34,879 nt of DNA from Chloroflexota bacterium (GTDB taxonomy: Bacteria > Chloroflexota > Anaerolineae > Aggregatilineales > Phototrophicaceae), in contig QUBZ01000046.1 of the NCBI GenBank assembly GCA_014338005.1, positions 1-34,879 on the forward strand, in the 5' to 3' direction. The notes beneath the pieces were generated by a model, which was given only the letters and a program-made list of their open reading frames with translations, did no database searches and was not told the origin of the DNA. Below are positions 13,822-24,300 of this stretch, in pieces. Numbering within the stretch: the stretch's first letter is position 1; the number at the start of each line of letters is the position of its first letter. The position numbers were made by a program, and so were the translations under genes.

Positions 13822-13937
13822 AAACCATCCCCCAATCCATGCACATCAAAAACTACCCGGAAGACATAAATTACGCCTAAAATTGCACGGCTAATTGCTG
13901 TCTTTCCGGGATGATGTTGTACTCGCGGGCGATCTTT
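13822..13937 (-). other. Intergenic region between genes D and E (116 bp)
   Basis: This is the only non-coding gap in the operon longer than 24 bp, and its middle is distinctly A+T-rich. It holds a long interrupted palindrome (13856-13910), a run of five T on the transcribed-sense strand just past it (13848-13852), and the GGGGGA ribosome site of gene E (13828-13833, 6 bp before ATG). I see no convincing promoter and no ORF. Confidence 0.8.
13848..13910 (-). terminator. Extended two-stem hairpin with short U run (candidate attenuator or weak terminator)
   Basis: In transcription direction, CCCGGAAAGACA pairs with TGTCTTCCGGG (one bulged A). Inside that, after a GC/TA internal loop, AATTAGCC pairs with GGCGTAATT (one bulged G), leaving an 11-nt loop. 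Three bases after the outer stem comes TTTTT. The stem-plus-U arrangement resembles an intrinsic terminator. However, the U run is short and offset, and genes of the same pathway continue downstream, so attenuation, mRNA processing or protection is at least as likely. It could also be a small palindromic insertion. Confidence 0.45.
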
Positions 13938-16900
13938 CTAGCGCCGGAGTTTTTTCAGTAACAGGGCTTCCACTTCTTCATCGGATAAATCGGCAATTTC
14001 CGCTGCACGCGCCGCCTGGGCGGTCTGGTCGGGTGCCGGCGCGGCGGCTTTTTCGTCCGTCTCACCGGTTAATCCAATCGCGCCCTCAAGGTAGGTTGCC
14101 ACCAGATCAATCGTCGGATAGTCAAAAACCAGGGTTGCCGGCAGCCCTTCGCTCAGGTCAAGCCCGCCGCTTAAAAGCGCCCGCAGTTCCAGCGCCATCA
14201 GCGAGTCTAATCCCATGTCAAGCAGCCGTTGGTGGCGGTCAAGTGTCTGGCTTGCATCCAGGCGCAGCACCCTGGCAACACGCTGCCGCACATAATCTAC
14301 CAACAGGTCATGCCGCTCATCCGGCAGTACGGCTTGAAGCTGGCGCATAAACTCCTGAGCAAGATTTTCAGGTGCGGCGGGCTGGCCGTCGTCATAAGCC
14401 CTTTCTGGCTGCCAGGTCGCATCAGCCCCACCATACTCAGCATAGCCCGCTTGCCCTGTTTGCGCCACGATGATATGCTGCGCCAGAATCTCGGTCGCTG
14501 CCCCTGGTTCCGGCCATGCCTGTACGGTCGAGAAGCCGTTGGCTTCCAAAACTGTCGCCCACTGCGCTGGCTTCAGCAGTGGATTGTCGCCGCGCAGGTT
14601 GTCCTCAAACCGCTGCCAGCCGCCGATCAATCCGGTCGTCATGTCAAACCAAGGCAGATGTTCGGTCGTCTCATCCAGCAGCAGCAGCCCGCTCGGCGCG
14701 AGCAGCGATTGTACATTTTGCAGCGTCTGGTTCAGGTCGCGGGTGGCGTGCAGCACATTAGCCGCCACGATCACATCGTAACCATGCGGCGAAAAACCCT
14801 GCGCCTCCGGCGGCTGCTCGATGTCCAGCAGCGCGTAATGCACAAATGGATAGGCGCGGAATTTCTGCGACGACTGCGCCAGGAACAGATCGGAAACATC
14901 TGTGAAAGTATAAACCGTCCGCTCCGGCGGCAGCGCCGGCAGCAGAGAAGCGGTGGTCGCGCCGGTGCCGGCGCCGATTTCCAGGACGCGCAGAGTTCTG
15001 CCCGGCGGCAGCGTCCGCACTACTGCTTCCAGGACGGCGCGCGCGATGCCGGCATAATACCGGGACAGCGACCAGTGCTGGTACAGATCCTCCGCCAGCG
15101 CAAACGAGCCGCCGGGAAACAGCGTCTCCAGCGGGCTTTCCACGCCGGTTATCACGGCAGTCAGCTTCGAGCCGCACCGTCCCAGGTAATCCAGCACAAA
15201 CGGCAGGTCGGCAAAAACGCGGTGTGCTTCATCCCAAATTGTGTCTAAATCGGCGGTCGGCAGAGGCCGGGAACAAACAAACACCCTCTCATGTTCGGCC
15301 AGCAAATCCAGCGAAACCAGCTTTTTCAGCCAGCGCCGCATCAGATTATGGTAAATAGGCAGGATGCCGAACCGGGATAATAAATCATCCAGCGTGTAGG
15401 CTTCGCCCGCATGGGCAAAAGCGCCCAGCTCGCCCAGCGTATCCAGGATATGGGCGGTCGTCAAACGGTCGAGGCAGTCCCAACGCTGCGGATAAGTCTG
15501 CACAGCCAGATCAAGCGGCCCCTGCTGTGCCTGATGCTGTCCGGCAGCGAGAACCGCCTTCCAGACCGGCGCAGACGGCGCTGCCGATACCCGCGCGACA
15601 TCCGCCCAATAACTGGCACGCTGGAACGGATAGGTTGGCAGCGGCAGCCGGCGGCGCGCATAATCCCGGTCGAAACCTTCCCAGTCCAGCCGCGCGCCCG
15701 CAGCATAAAGCTGCCCGGCGCTTTCGAGCATCTGCGTCCAATCGCTCACACCTTCACGCAGCGAAGGCAGCCATAGACCTACATTTTCCGGCAGATTGCG
15801 CTGCCCCAGTGCCAGCAGCGTGGGGTTTGGGCCGATTTCCACAAAGACGCGCAGCCCTTGTCCGTACAGCGTTTCCATCGCCGTTGCAAAACGTACCGGC
15901 TGGCGAATATGACGCCGCCAGTAAGCAGCGTTAGTGACTTCTCCCGGCTCGACGATTTGGCCGGTCGTGCAGGAAATCAGGGCGATATTCGGCTCGGCAT
16001 ACGTAACCGTCTGCGCCACCCGTTCAAATTCATCCAGCATCGGGTCAATCAGCGGGGAATGGGAAGCCTGCGCCACCGCCAGCCGCCGGGACTTGATTTT
16101 TTCCTGCTTCAATATCTCCACAACCGCCTCAACTGCCTCGGCAGCGCCGGAAATGACGATATTCTGCGGCCCGTTGATGACGGCGATTGAAACCCGGTCG
16201 GCATAAGGAGCAACCGCCTGGGCGACGGTGTTTTCATCGGCGAATACGGCCACCATCTGCCCGGTTTCCGGCAGCGATTCCATCAGCCGGCCCCGCGCTG
16301 CCACCAGTTTCAGGCCATCTTCCAGGCTGAACACGCCGGCCACACAGGCCGCCGCGTATTCGCCGACGCTGTGTCCCGCAACCATCGTCGGCTCGACTCC
16401 CCAAGAGCGCCACAGGTCGGCCAGTGCGATCTGGATAGCAAACAGCGCCGGCTGCGTATAGGCCATGCCGTCCATCAATGATGGCTGCCCGGCTTCCGGG
16501 TAAAGTGCATCCAAAAGCGACCGTTCCAGATACGGGCGCAGCAGCTCGTCGCAGCGGTCTATCGCCGCGCGGAAAACCGGCTGCGTGTCGTACAGTTCGC
16601 GCCCCATCTGTAGATACTGCGACCCATGCCCGGTGAACAGAAAAGCGGCTTCCGGCTGACCTGCCGCCTGACCGCTGAACAGACCCAGCGGCGTTTGCCC
16701 GGCAGCATAAGCCGCCAGTTTTTCTCGCGCTTCCTGCGCCGACTCCGCTACCAGCGCCAGTCGGTGTGGAAAATGCGCGCGTCCGGCGGCTGCCGTATAA
16801 CAGACATCTGCAAAAAGCGCATCCGAATTTTCCGCGAAGAAGTCCTCATAACGTCCTGCCAGCGCCGCCAGCGCCTGCGGGCTGCGCGCCGAAAGCGTCA

Positions 16901-18329
16901 GCAGGTGCAGTGGGCGTTCGACCGGCGCGGACTCGCGCACGACCAGCGGCGCTTCTTCCAGGATAACATGCGCGTTTGTGCCGCTGAAGCCGAATGAACT
17001 GACCCCCGCCAGACGTTTACCGACCGGCGGCATCCAGGGGGTGCGCGCCGTTGGCACAGTGATCGGATACTGCGCCCAGGGAATATAGGGGTTGGGTTCT
17101 TTCAGGTTCAAATGCGGCGGAATTTCGCGGTGCTGCAAGGCCAGCACCACCTTCAGCAGCCCGGCTATTCCGGCTGCCGCTTCCAGATGGCCCATATTGG
17201 TTTTAACCGACCCGATCATCAGCGGGTTATCGGCTGAGTGCGCCGCGCCAAACACCGCGCCAAGCGCCTGTACCTCTATCGGGTCGCCCAGCGACGTACC
17301 CGTACCATGCGCTTCGATGTACGTCACATCTTCCGGTTTGACCCTGGCGTTCGCCAGCGCGGCGCTGATGACGCTCTCCTGCGACGGGCCGTTAGGTGCG
17401 GTCAGGCCGCCGCTGCGGCCATCCTGGTTGATCGCCGACCCGCGAATAACCGCCAGGATATGATCGCCATCGGCCAGCGCATCGGACAGCCGCTTGAGGA
17501 CGATCATTCCGCAGCCTTCGCCGCGCACATAACCATCTGCTGCTGCATCGAAGGTTTTGCAGCGGCCATCCGCTGCCATCATCTGGGATTTTGAGAAATT
17601 AACGTTGATCTCCGGCATCAGAATCAAACCGACCCCGCCCGCCAGCGCAGCGTCGCTCTCGCGCTGGCGCAGGCTTTGTACCGCCAGATGCACCGCCACC
17701 AGCGAGGATGAACAGGCCGTATCTATAGAAATGTTCGGCCCCTGAAGCCCCAGCACGTAAGACAGCCGCCCACCGGCGACGCTAAGCGCGCTGCCGGTCG
17801 TCGAATAAACATCAATCTGATTGATGTCTTTGAAGATCATATGAAGGTAGTCGCTGTGGCTGATGCCGACGAATACCCCCGTCTGGCTGCCGAACAGCCG
17901 GTCGGGCGACTGGCCGGCGTTTTCCAGCGCCTCCCAGGTCACTTCCAGCAATAATCGCTGCTGTGGGTCTATGCTCGCAGCTTCGCGGGGCGAAATGCCA
18001 AAAAACTGTGGATCGAACAGGTCTATGCCATCCAGGAACCCGCCGAAGCGCGTGGACATCTTGCCGGGTTTCATCGGGTCGGGGTCATAATAAGCGTTGA
18101 TGTCCCAGCGGTCGGGCGGCACTTCGGTGATCGCATCCACGCCATCCCGCAGCAGCCGCCAGAACGACTCCAGGTCATTCGCGCCGCCGGGGAAGCGTAA
18201 ACCGGCGCCGATGATCGCAATCGGCTCGTGCTGGCGATCCTGTAACTCGTCCAGCCGGGCGCGCATTTCGCGCAGTTCTAGCAGCGCGCGTTTGACCGGT
18301 GACAGTTCCTCGTTCCGTGTATCAACCAT
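13938..18329 (-). CDS. Type I PKS module KS-AT-MT-ACP, no reductive domains (gene D)
   Basis: 1463-residue module with a C-methyltransferase and no DH, ER or KR. After an N-terminal helix (LSPVKRALLELREMRARL), KS carries Cys 206, His 341 and His 381. AT has Ser 654 in GHSVGEY and His 757 in QASHSPLI. The MT, about 930-1310, has the SAM motif [11 protein letters not shown] at 1116 and the [10 protein letters not shown] motif. Its C-terminal part (LLLLDETTEHLPWFDM) differs from the MTs of genes E and F. ACP Ser is 1376 in GLDSLMAL. The tail is DLSDEEVEALLLKKLRR. The expected product is an alpha-methyl, or possibly gem-dimethyl, beta-keto thioester; this is inferred from the domain set. I chose ATG 18327-18329 because AAGGGTGA lies just upstream. 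An in-frame GTG at 18336-18338 would add three residues but has no properly spaced site. The gene overlaps the end of gene C by 8 bp, which suggests coupled translation. Confidence 0.96.
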   Translation of the reverse strand: MVDTRNEELSPVKRALLELREMRARLDELQDRQHEPIAIIGAGLRFPGGANDLESFWRLLRDGVDAITEVPPDRWDINAYYDPDPMKPGKMSTRFGGFLDGIDLFDPQFFGISPREAASIDPQQRLLLEVTWEALENAGQSPDRLFGSQTGVFVGISHSDYLHMIFKDINQIDVYSTTGSALSVAGGRLSYVLGLQGPNISIDTACSSSLVAVHLAVQSLRQRESDAALAGGVGLILMPEINVNFSKSQMMAADGRCKTFDAAADGYVRGEGCGMIVLKRLSDALADGDHILAVIRGSAINQDGRSGGLTAPNGPSQESVISAALANARVKPEDVTYIEAHGTGTSLGDPIEVQALGAVFGAAHSADNPLMIGSVKTNMGHLEAAAGIAGLLKVVLALQHREIPPHLNLKEPNPYIPWAQYPITVPTARTPWMPPVGKRLAGVSSFGFSGTNAHVILEEAPLVVRESAPVERPLHLLTLSARSPQALAALAGRYEDFFAENSDALFADVCYTAAAGRAHFPHRLALVAESAQEAREKLAAYAAGQTPLGLFSGQAAGQPEAAFLFTGHGSQYLQMGRELYDTQPVFRAAIDRCDELLRPYLERSLLDALYPEAGQPSLMDGMAYTQPALFAIQIALADLWRSWGVEPTMVAGHSVGEYAAACVAGVFSLEDGLKLVAARGRLMESLPETGQMVAVFADENTVAQAVAPYADRVSIAVINGPQNIVISGAAEAVEAVVEILKQEKIKSRRLAVAQASHSPLIDPMLDEFERVAQTVTYAEPNIALISCTTGQIVEPGEVTNAAYWRRHIRQPVRFATAMETLYGQGLRVFVEIGPNPTLLALGQRNLPENVGLWLPSLREGVSDWTQMLESAGQLYAAGARLDWEGFDRDYARRRLPLPTYPFQRASYWADVARVSAAPSAPVWKAVLAAGQHQAQQGPLDLAVQTYPQRWDCLDRLTTAHILDTLGELGAFAHAGEAYTLDDLLSRFGILPIYHNLMRRWLKKLVSLDLLAEHERVFVCSRPLPTADLDTIWDEAHRVFADLPFVLDYLGRCGSKLTAVITGVESPLETLFPGGSFALAEDLYQHWSLSRYYAGIARAVLEAVVRTLPPGRTLRVLEIGAGTGATTASLLPALPPERTVYTFTDVSDLFLAQSSQKFRAYPFVHYALLDIEQPPEAQGFSPHGYDVIVAANVLHATRDLNQTLQNVQSLLAPSGLLLLDETTEHLPWFDMTTGLIGGWQRFEDNLRGDNPLLKPAQWATVLEANGFSTVQAWPEPGAATEILAQHIIVAQTGQAGYAEYGGADATWQPERAYDDGQPAAPENLAQEFMRQLQAVLPDERHDLLVDYVRQRVARVLRLDASQTLDRHQRLLDMGLDSLMALELRALLSGGLDLSEGLPATLVFDYPTIDLVATYLEGAIGLTGETDEKAAAPAPDQTAQAARAAEIADLSDEEVEALLLKKLRR

Positions 18330-21300
18330 CTTTTTCACCCTTGTTCAGTTCTTCCAGTTCCGCCAGGAGTAACGCCTCTGCTTCCGCGTCCGATAACTGT
18401 TGTAGTTCAGCCACCGCTTCGTGCCGGGTTTCCTGCGCTGCCGGCTTTTTCTCCGGTTCAGCTTCCGTCTGCGCCAGCGCAGGTACGTTTTTCATCAGAT
18501 AATCCGCCAGCGCATCGCTGGTCGGATAATCAAAAAGCAGCGTTGCGGGCAGCGTGCAGTCCAGCATCGTGATTAAAGTGTTCCGCAGTTCAACCGCCAT
18601 CAGCGAGTCCAAACCCAGTTCGTTAAGGGGCTGACGCGGGTCAATAGTGGTGGTTGGTCGCAAACCCAGCACGCGGATCACTTCTTCCCGGATGGTATCC
18701 AGCAGCAGGCGGCGGCGGCGGTTGGGGACGGTTTCAACCCAGCGGCGCAGCAGGTCAGAAGTTTCGGTCTGGCGCTGCGGCGTTTTAGTTTTAATCGCTG
18801 CCTCAACCGGTTGATGGGCGCGAACGACCTCTGCAAAAAATGGCCGCATCCGGCTTGAACGCGCAAAATCGGCCCAAACCATCGGCAGGATGGCGACCTG
18901 CGCGGCCTGTACATTCTGGAGCGCCAGCGAAAAAGCCTGCAAGCCCCGTTCAGGAGTCAGCGCGCCGATACCTTCCTTCGCCCAGCGTTCCAGGCTGCCC
19001 AAACCGGCCATCATGCCGGTATCTTCCCAGGCGCCCCAGTTGATGCTGAGCGCGGGCAGTCCCTGCGCGCGACAGGCATGGGCGAACGAGTCCAAAAAGG
19101 CGTTGGCGGCGGTGTAGTTCCCCTGCCCCGGCGAACCCAGCAGCGCAGCACCCGCCGAAAAGAGGATCAAGAAGTCGAGCGGCAGCCCGGCAGCCTGCCG
19201 GTATAGATTCCACGCGCCGTTGAGTTTTGGCCTCAGCGCCGTTGTAAAGCGTGTCCAGTCCTGCTGGAGCAGAACGCCGTCGTCCAGCGCGCCCGCTGCA
19301 TGGATGACACCGCGCAGCGGCGGCAGCGTCCGTTCGATTTCGGCCAGCAGGTCGGCAGTATCCGACTCGCTGGTCACATCGGATAACGCGATGCTCACAT
19401 TCGCCCCGGCTGCTTCCGTTTTGCCAATGACTACACGAATAGTCTCATCGGGTGTACTGCGTCCGGTCAGCACCAGATGCCGCGCTCCCTGCTCTACCAG
19501 CCAGCCGGCAATATGCAGGCCGATTCCGCCTAAGCCGCCGGTGATGAGATACGTCGCGCCAGGCCGAATCGTGACCGCGCTGTAACCCGGCTGCTTCAGC
19601 ACCAGTTTGCCGATGTGTTTGGCCTGCGCCATAAAACGAAACGCGCTGACCGCATCTTCAACCGCAAAAACCCGGTGCGGCAGCGGGCGAAGCGTACCTT
19701 CCTCAAACATACCTATCAAGTCACGGAACATCGCCTGGCCCAGCGCCGGGTCATCCCGCAGCATATCCCCCAGATAAATCGTGTAGTAGCGCAGGGTGGG
19801 GTTCAGTTCGGCTGCCTGCTCAACCGTCCAGATGCCGGTTTTCCCGATTTCCAGAAAACACCCGCCGTCCGCCAGCACCGACAGGCTTTTGGGGATGAAC
19901 TCCCCCGCCAGCGAATTTAACACCACGTCCACCCCGCGTCCGCCGGTGATCTGCATAATCTCATCGGCAAAGTCCAGCGTGCGCGAGTCCATCACGTGCT
20001 GCACACCCAGCGATTTTAAGAAAGCGCGTTTTTCCGGGCTGCCGGCGGTGGCGAAGATTTCCGCCCCGGCGCGCTGGGCAAGCTGCACCGCCGCCATACC
20101 GACGCCGCCCGCCGCCGCATGAATCAGCACCCGGTCGCCCGCCGACATACCCGCTAGATGATGCAGCGCGTAATAGGCGGTCATAAAGGTGATCGGGATG
20201 GTCGCCGCTTCTTCGTCGCTCATGGACGCCGGTTTGGGAACAATTTTCATCACCGAGGCGGTGACATAGCTGCTGAAGCTGGCCGGCGACATGCCCAGCA
20301 CGACATCGCCAACCTGATAATCCATCACTCCCTCGCCCACCCGGACAATTTCGCCGACGAATTCATCACCCAGCGGGCCGGGATCGCCGGGGTATATACC
20401 CAGCGCGTTCAATACATCGCGGAAGTTCAACCCCGATGCCCGCACGCGGACTTCAACTTCTCCCGGCCCCGGTGCGGATCGTATCATCGGCACGCGCGCC
20501 AGATTATCAAGGACACCGCGCGCGCTGATGTCCAGAGTCATCGGCTGTTCTTCACGACCGGCCTGCGTCCCGGCAACCTGGCTGCGAACCAACCGTGCCG
20601 CGTAGCGCCCCTCGCCGCGCCACGCCACCCGGTCTTCGGCGTCTGCCGACCGAATTTCGCGCAGGAGCGCCTGCGAAGCAGTGACAGCATCCTGCGCCGC
20701 CGGGTCGAGGTCTACACAGACCGGGCGCAGATCAGGATGTTCGAGGAAAATGGTGTTTGCCAGCCCCCACAGCGGCGACTGCTCCGGCGCGGTGGGCGGT
20801 TCGCCGGCCACCGGCTGCGCGCCGCGCGTGACCAACCACAGACCCGGCAGTTCAGCCCGCGCGCCGGCTAACGCTTGCAGCAGATACAACGCGCCGCCCA
20901 GACTCACTTCCTGCGAATCCGCCGGCGAGAGATCGTTCTGTCCAAGCGGCGGCACATCCAGCCCCCACAGATGCACGACTCCCCGATAGGCGCTGCTCGC
21001 ATAAGCATCTCGAATAAGCCGCTGAAAATCGTCCCGGCTCGCGGGGTTCACCTGCACCAGCCGGCCATCCAGCACGCTGTAATCCGCGCCCGGTTTGACC
21101 AGCACAAACCCCTCGCCCAACGCTTCCAGCTGCGCCGCCAGCGCCTCACCAATACCCATCTGGTCGGCAAAAATCAACCACGCGCCAGGTTCGCGCCGGC
21201 TTTCCGGCTCAGAAACCGGCGCGGGCTGCCAGGTCACTTCGTAGAACCAGTCGCCCGGTTCCTGGCCGGACTGTTTGTGAACCGCGCGGCGCAGCGCCTC

Positions 21301-24300
21301 GCGGCTGGCGCGTTTTAAACGCAAGCCGCGCATGTCCAGCACCAACCGCCCCGCCGCGTCAAACACCTGAATATCGCCTGTCACCGTGTCCTGGCCGCCT
21401 GCCATACCGGGGTGCAGCCGCGCATGACTCCATATCACCTCGCCGGGGCGGGCATAAAAACGCAGCGAGTCGAAGCTGAGGGGCAGATACGTATCGAGAT
21501 GTTCCTCATATCCGGGCAGCGCGGCGGCCATCGTCTGGATGCAGGCGTCCAGCAGCGCCGGGTGAATCCGGTAGATGCTCGCCTCTGCCGCCAGCGATTT
21601 CGGCAGCGAAATAAACGCCAGAGCCTCGCCATCCTGCCGCCACAACTGTTCGATGCCATGAAAAGCCAGGCCAAATTCGATGCCGCTCTCCCAGGCGCGG
21701 CTGTAATGTTCCTGCGCCGGGAACGGCGCACAGCGGGACTGAACAGTTTCCGGCGAGAACGGCTCGGAATCCCCCGCGCCGTTGGACTGCATCAGGCTCA
21801 AACGTCCGGCGACATGCAGGGTCCACGTTTCTTCGCCGCTGAGGCTGTAAACCTTAAAATCAGCCGCACCGTTCTGGTATGCCGACAAGTGAAACTGCAC
21901 CGTCCGGGGCGTTTCTTCCGGCAGAATCAGCGCCTCCTGGATGAACACCTCGTTTAACGAAACAATACCTTGCGGCGCATAAACTTCTGCCGCAGCCGAC
22001 AGGGCGGCTTCCAGATAAGCCGCCGCCGGCACAACCGCCGTCCCCCATACACGATGATCGTCCAGGAAGGCCGGGTAGCGCGGTGTGATCTGCGTGTCAA
22101 AAAGCGCGCCCTCGATTAATGGCGACTTCACCCGCTGCCCCAACAACGGATGCGCGCCTTCGATGCGCTGTGGCAGCGGCGCTGTTTTCGGCGGCGGATC
22201 AACCCAGTACCGTTCGCGCTGCCAGGGATAAGTCGGCAGGGTAAACACCACACGCCCGCCGGATGGGTAAAACCGTTCCCACGCAACCGGATAACCACCG
22301 GTATAGAGATCGCCCAACGCACTCAGCATGGTTTCGCGTTCGTCCCGATTGCGGCGCAGCGAGGCCGTGACCACGCCCGCCAGCCCTTCGGCATCCAGGC
22401 ATTGAACGACCATACCCGCCAGAACCGGATGCGGGCTGATCTCCAGAAACGTTGTAAAACCATCCTGAATCAGATGATAAACCGCCGCCGCAAATCGCAC
22501 CGGCTGGCGAACGTTGCGCCCCCAGTAGGCCGCGTCGAACGCCGCGCCATCCTGAGCCTGTCCGGTCACGGTCGAATACACCGGTACGGCGGCGCGTCCC
22601 GGTTTTAATCCCGTCAGCGTGGCGGCCAGTTCGCTCGCGTAAGTCTCCATCTGCGCGCTGTGGAAGGCATAATTCACACGCAGCATCCGGCAGCTTATCC
22701 CCTCGGCCTCAAGCTGATCTAACACTGCATCCAGCGCGGCGGTTTCCCCGGACAGTACGGTGGTCGTCGGGCTGTTCACCGCCGCAATCGAAAGCCGGCC
22801 GCCGTAAGGTGCGATGCGCGCGGCTGCCTCCGCCTCCGAAATCTCGACCGAAGCCATCTTCCCGCTGCCGGTGGCCTGCTGCATCAGCCGCGCCCGGTGG
22901 TAAACCACACGAATCGCGTCTTCCAGGCTCAACACGCCGGCCACATAAGCGGCAGCCACTTCACCAATGCTGTGGCCGACCACCGCGTCCGGCTTCACAT
23001 CCCACGAGCGCCACAGGTCGGCCAGCGCCACTTGCAGCGCAAAAATGGCCGGCTGCGCGATTTCCGTCTCATCCAGCCGCGAATCGGCTTCGCTTCGGGA
23101 CAATTCTTCTATCAATGACCAATCGGTGTAGCCTCGCAGCAGCATTTCGCACCGCTCAATGCTCTCGCGGAAAACCGGCTCGTTTTTCATCAGCTGGCGG
23201 CCCATCGCCCACCACTGCGGCCCCTGGCCGGAAAAAACGAAAACCACTCTGGGTTTCTGCCCGCGCTGCACCGGCGTCGGCTTCCAGTTCCCACGCAGCA
23301 GGGCGGACAGCCGGTCTGCCAGTTCCTCTTTCGAGCGGCCCGTCACCGTCAGCCGGCAGTCCTGGTGGCTGCGGCGCAGGCTGGCCGTATAAACAATGTC
23401 CTGCAAACGCGCCGGGTTATCCGGCAGGTTAGCCGCATAGGCTTCGGCCAGCGCCCGCAGCGTTTGCGGGTTATGCGCCGAAAGCGGCAGCAGCATGATT
23501 TGTTCAGCATCATCAGACGGCGGAGTTGGAAGCTGCGGCGCCTCTTCCAGAACGATATGCGCGTTTGTACCCCCGAAGCCGAACGAACTCACGCCGGCAA
23601 ACCGTCGGCCAGAACGCGGCGTCCAGGGCCGGTTTTCGGTCGGAATCACAAACGGTGTATTTTCCAGAGAGATATGCGGATTGAGTTCTTTAAAGTGCAG
23701 GTGCGGCGGCATGACCCCGTGCTGCAAGGCCAGCACCGTTTTAATCAAACCCGCGATTCCGGCGGCGGCTTCCAGGTGGCCGATATTAGTCTTCACCGAT
23801 GACAAAAAACACGTTTCGCCATCTGCCCTCGGCTGGCCGACGACCTCCGCCAGCGCCTCCACTTCAATCGGGTCGCCCAGCACCGTACCTGTTCCATGCG
23901 CCTCGATGCAGGTGATCTGCTCCGGCTCAACCAGCCCATCGGCCAATGCCTGACGCAGCACTGCCCGCTGCGCCATGCCGTTCGGCGCGGTGATGACCGT
24001 CGAACGACCATCCTGGTTGACCGCCGTGCCGCGAATCAGTGCCAGAATTGAATCGCCATCGGCCAGCGCGTCGGATAACCGCTTCAGCACAATAATGCCG
24101 CAGCCCTCCGAGCGCACAAAACCATTCGCCCGGCTGTCGAACGCCTTGCACCGACCATCCGGTGAAAGCATCCCCCACTGCGACAGCGAAACGGTCATCT
24201 CCGGCGCGATGATCGCGTTAACACCGCCTGCTAAAGCCACGTCGCTGTCCCGGCTTCGCAGGCTTCTCACCGCCAGATGAATAGCCACCAATGATGACGA

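Noticed and set aside
13856..13910. Firm call of an operon-ending intrinsic terminator between genes D and E
   Set aside because: The hairpin is real in sequence, but the T run is only five bases and begins three bases after the stem. The downstream gene is the next module of the same line, so I list it only as a candidate regulatory hairpin.
18336..18338. GTG start for gene D, three codons upstream of the ATG
   Set aside because: It falls inside the best ribosome binding site; the ATG at 18327-18329 has correct spacing.
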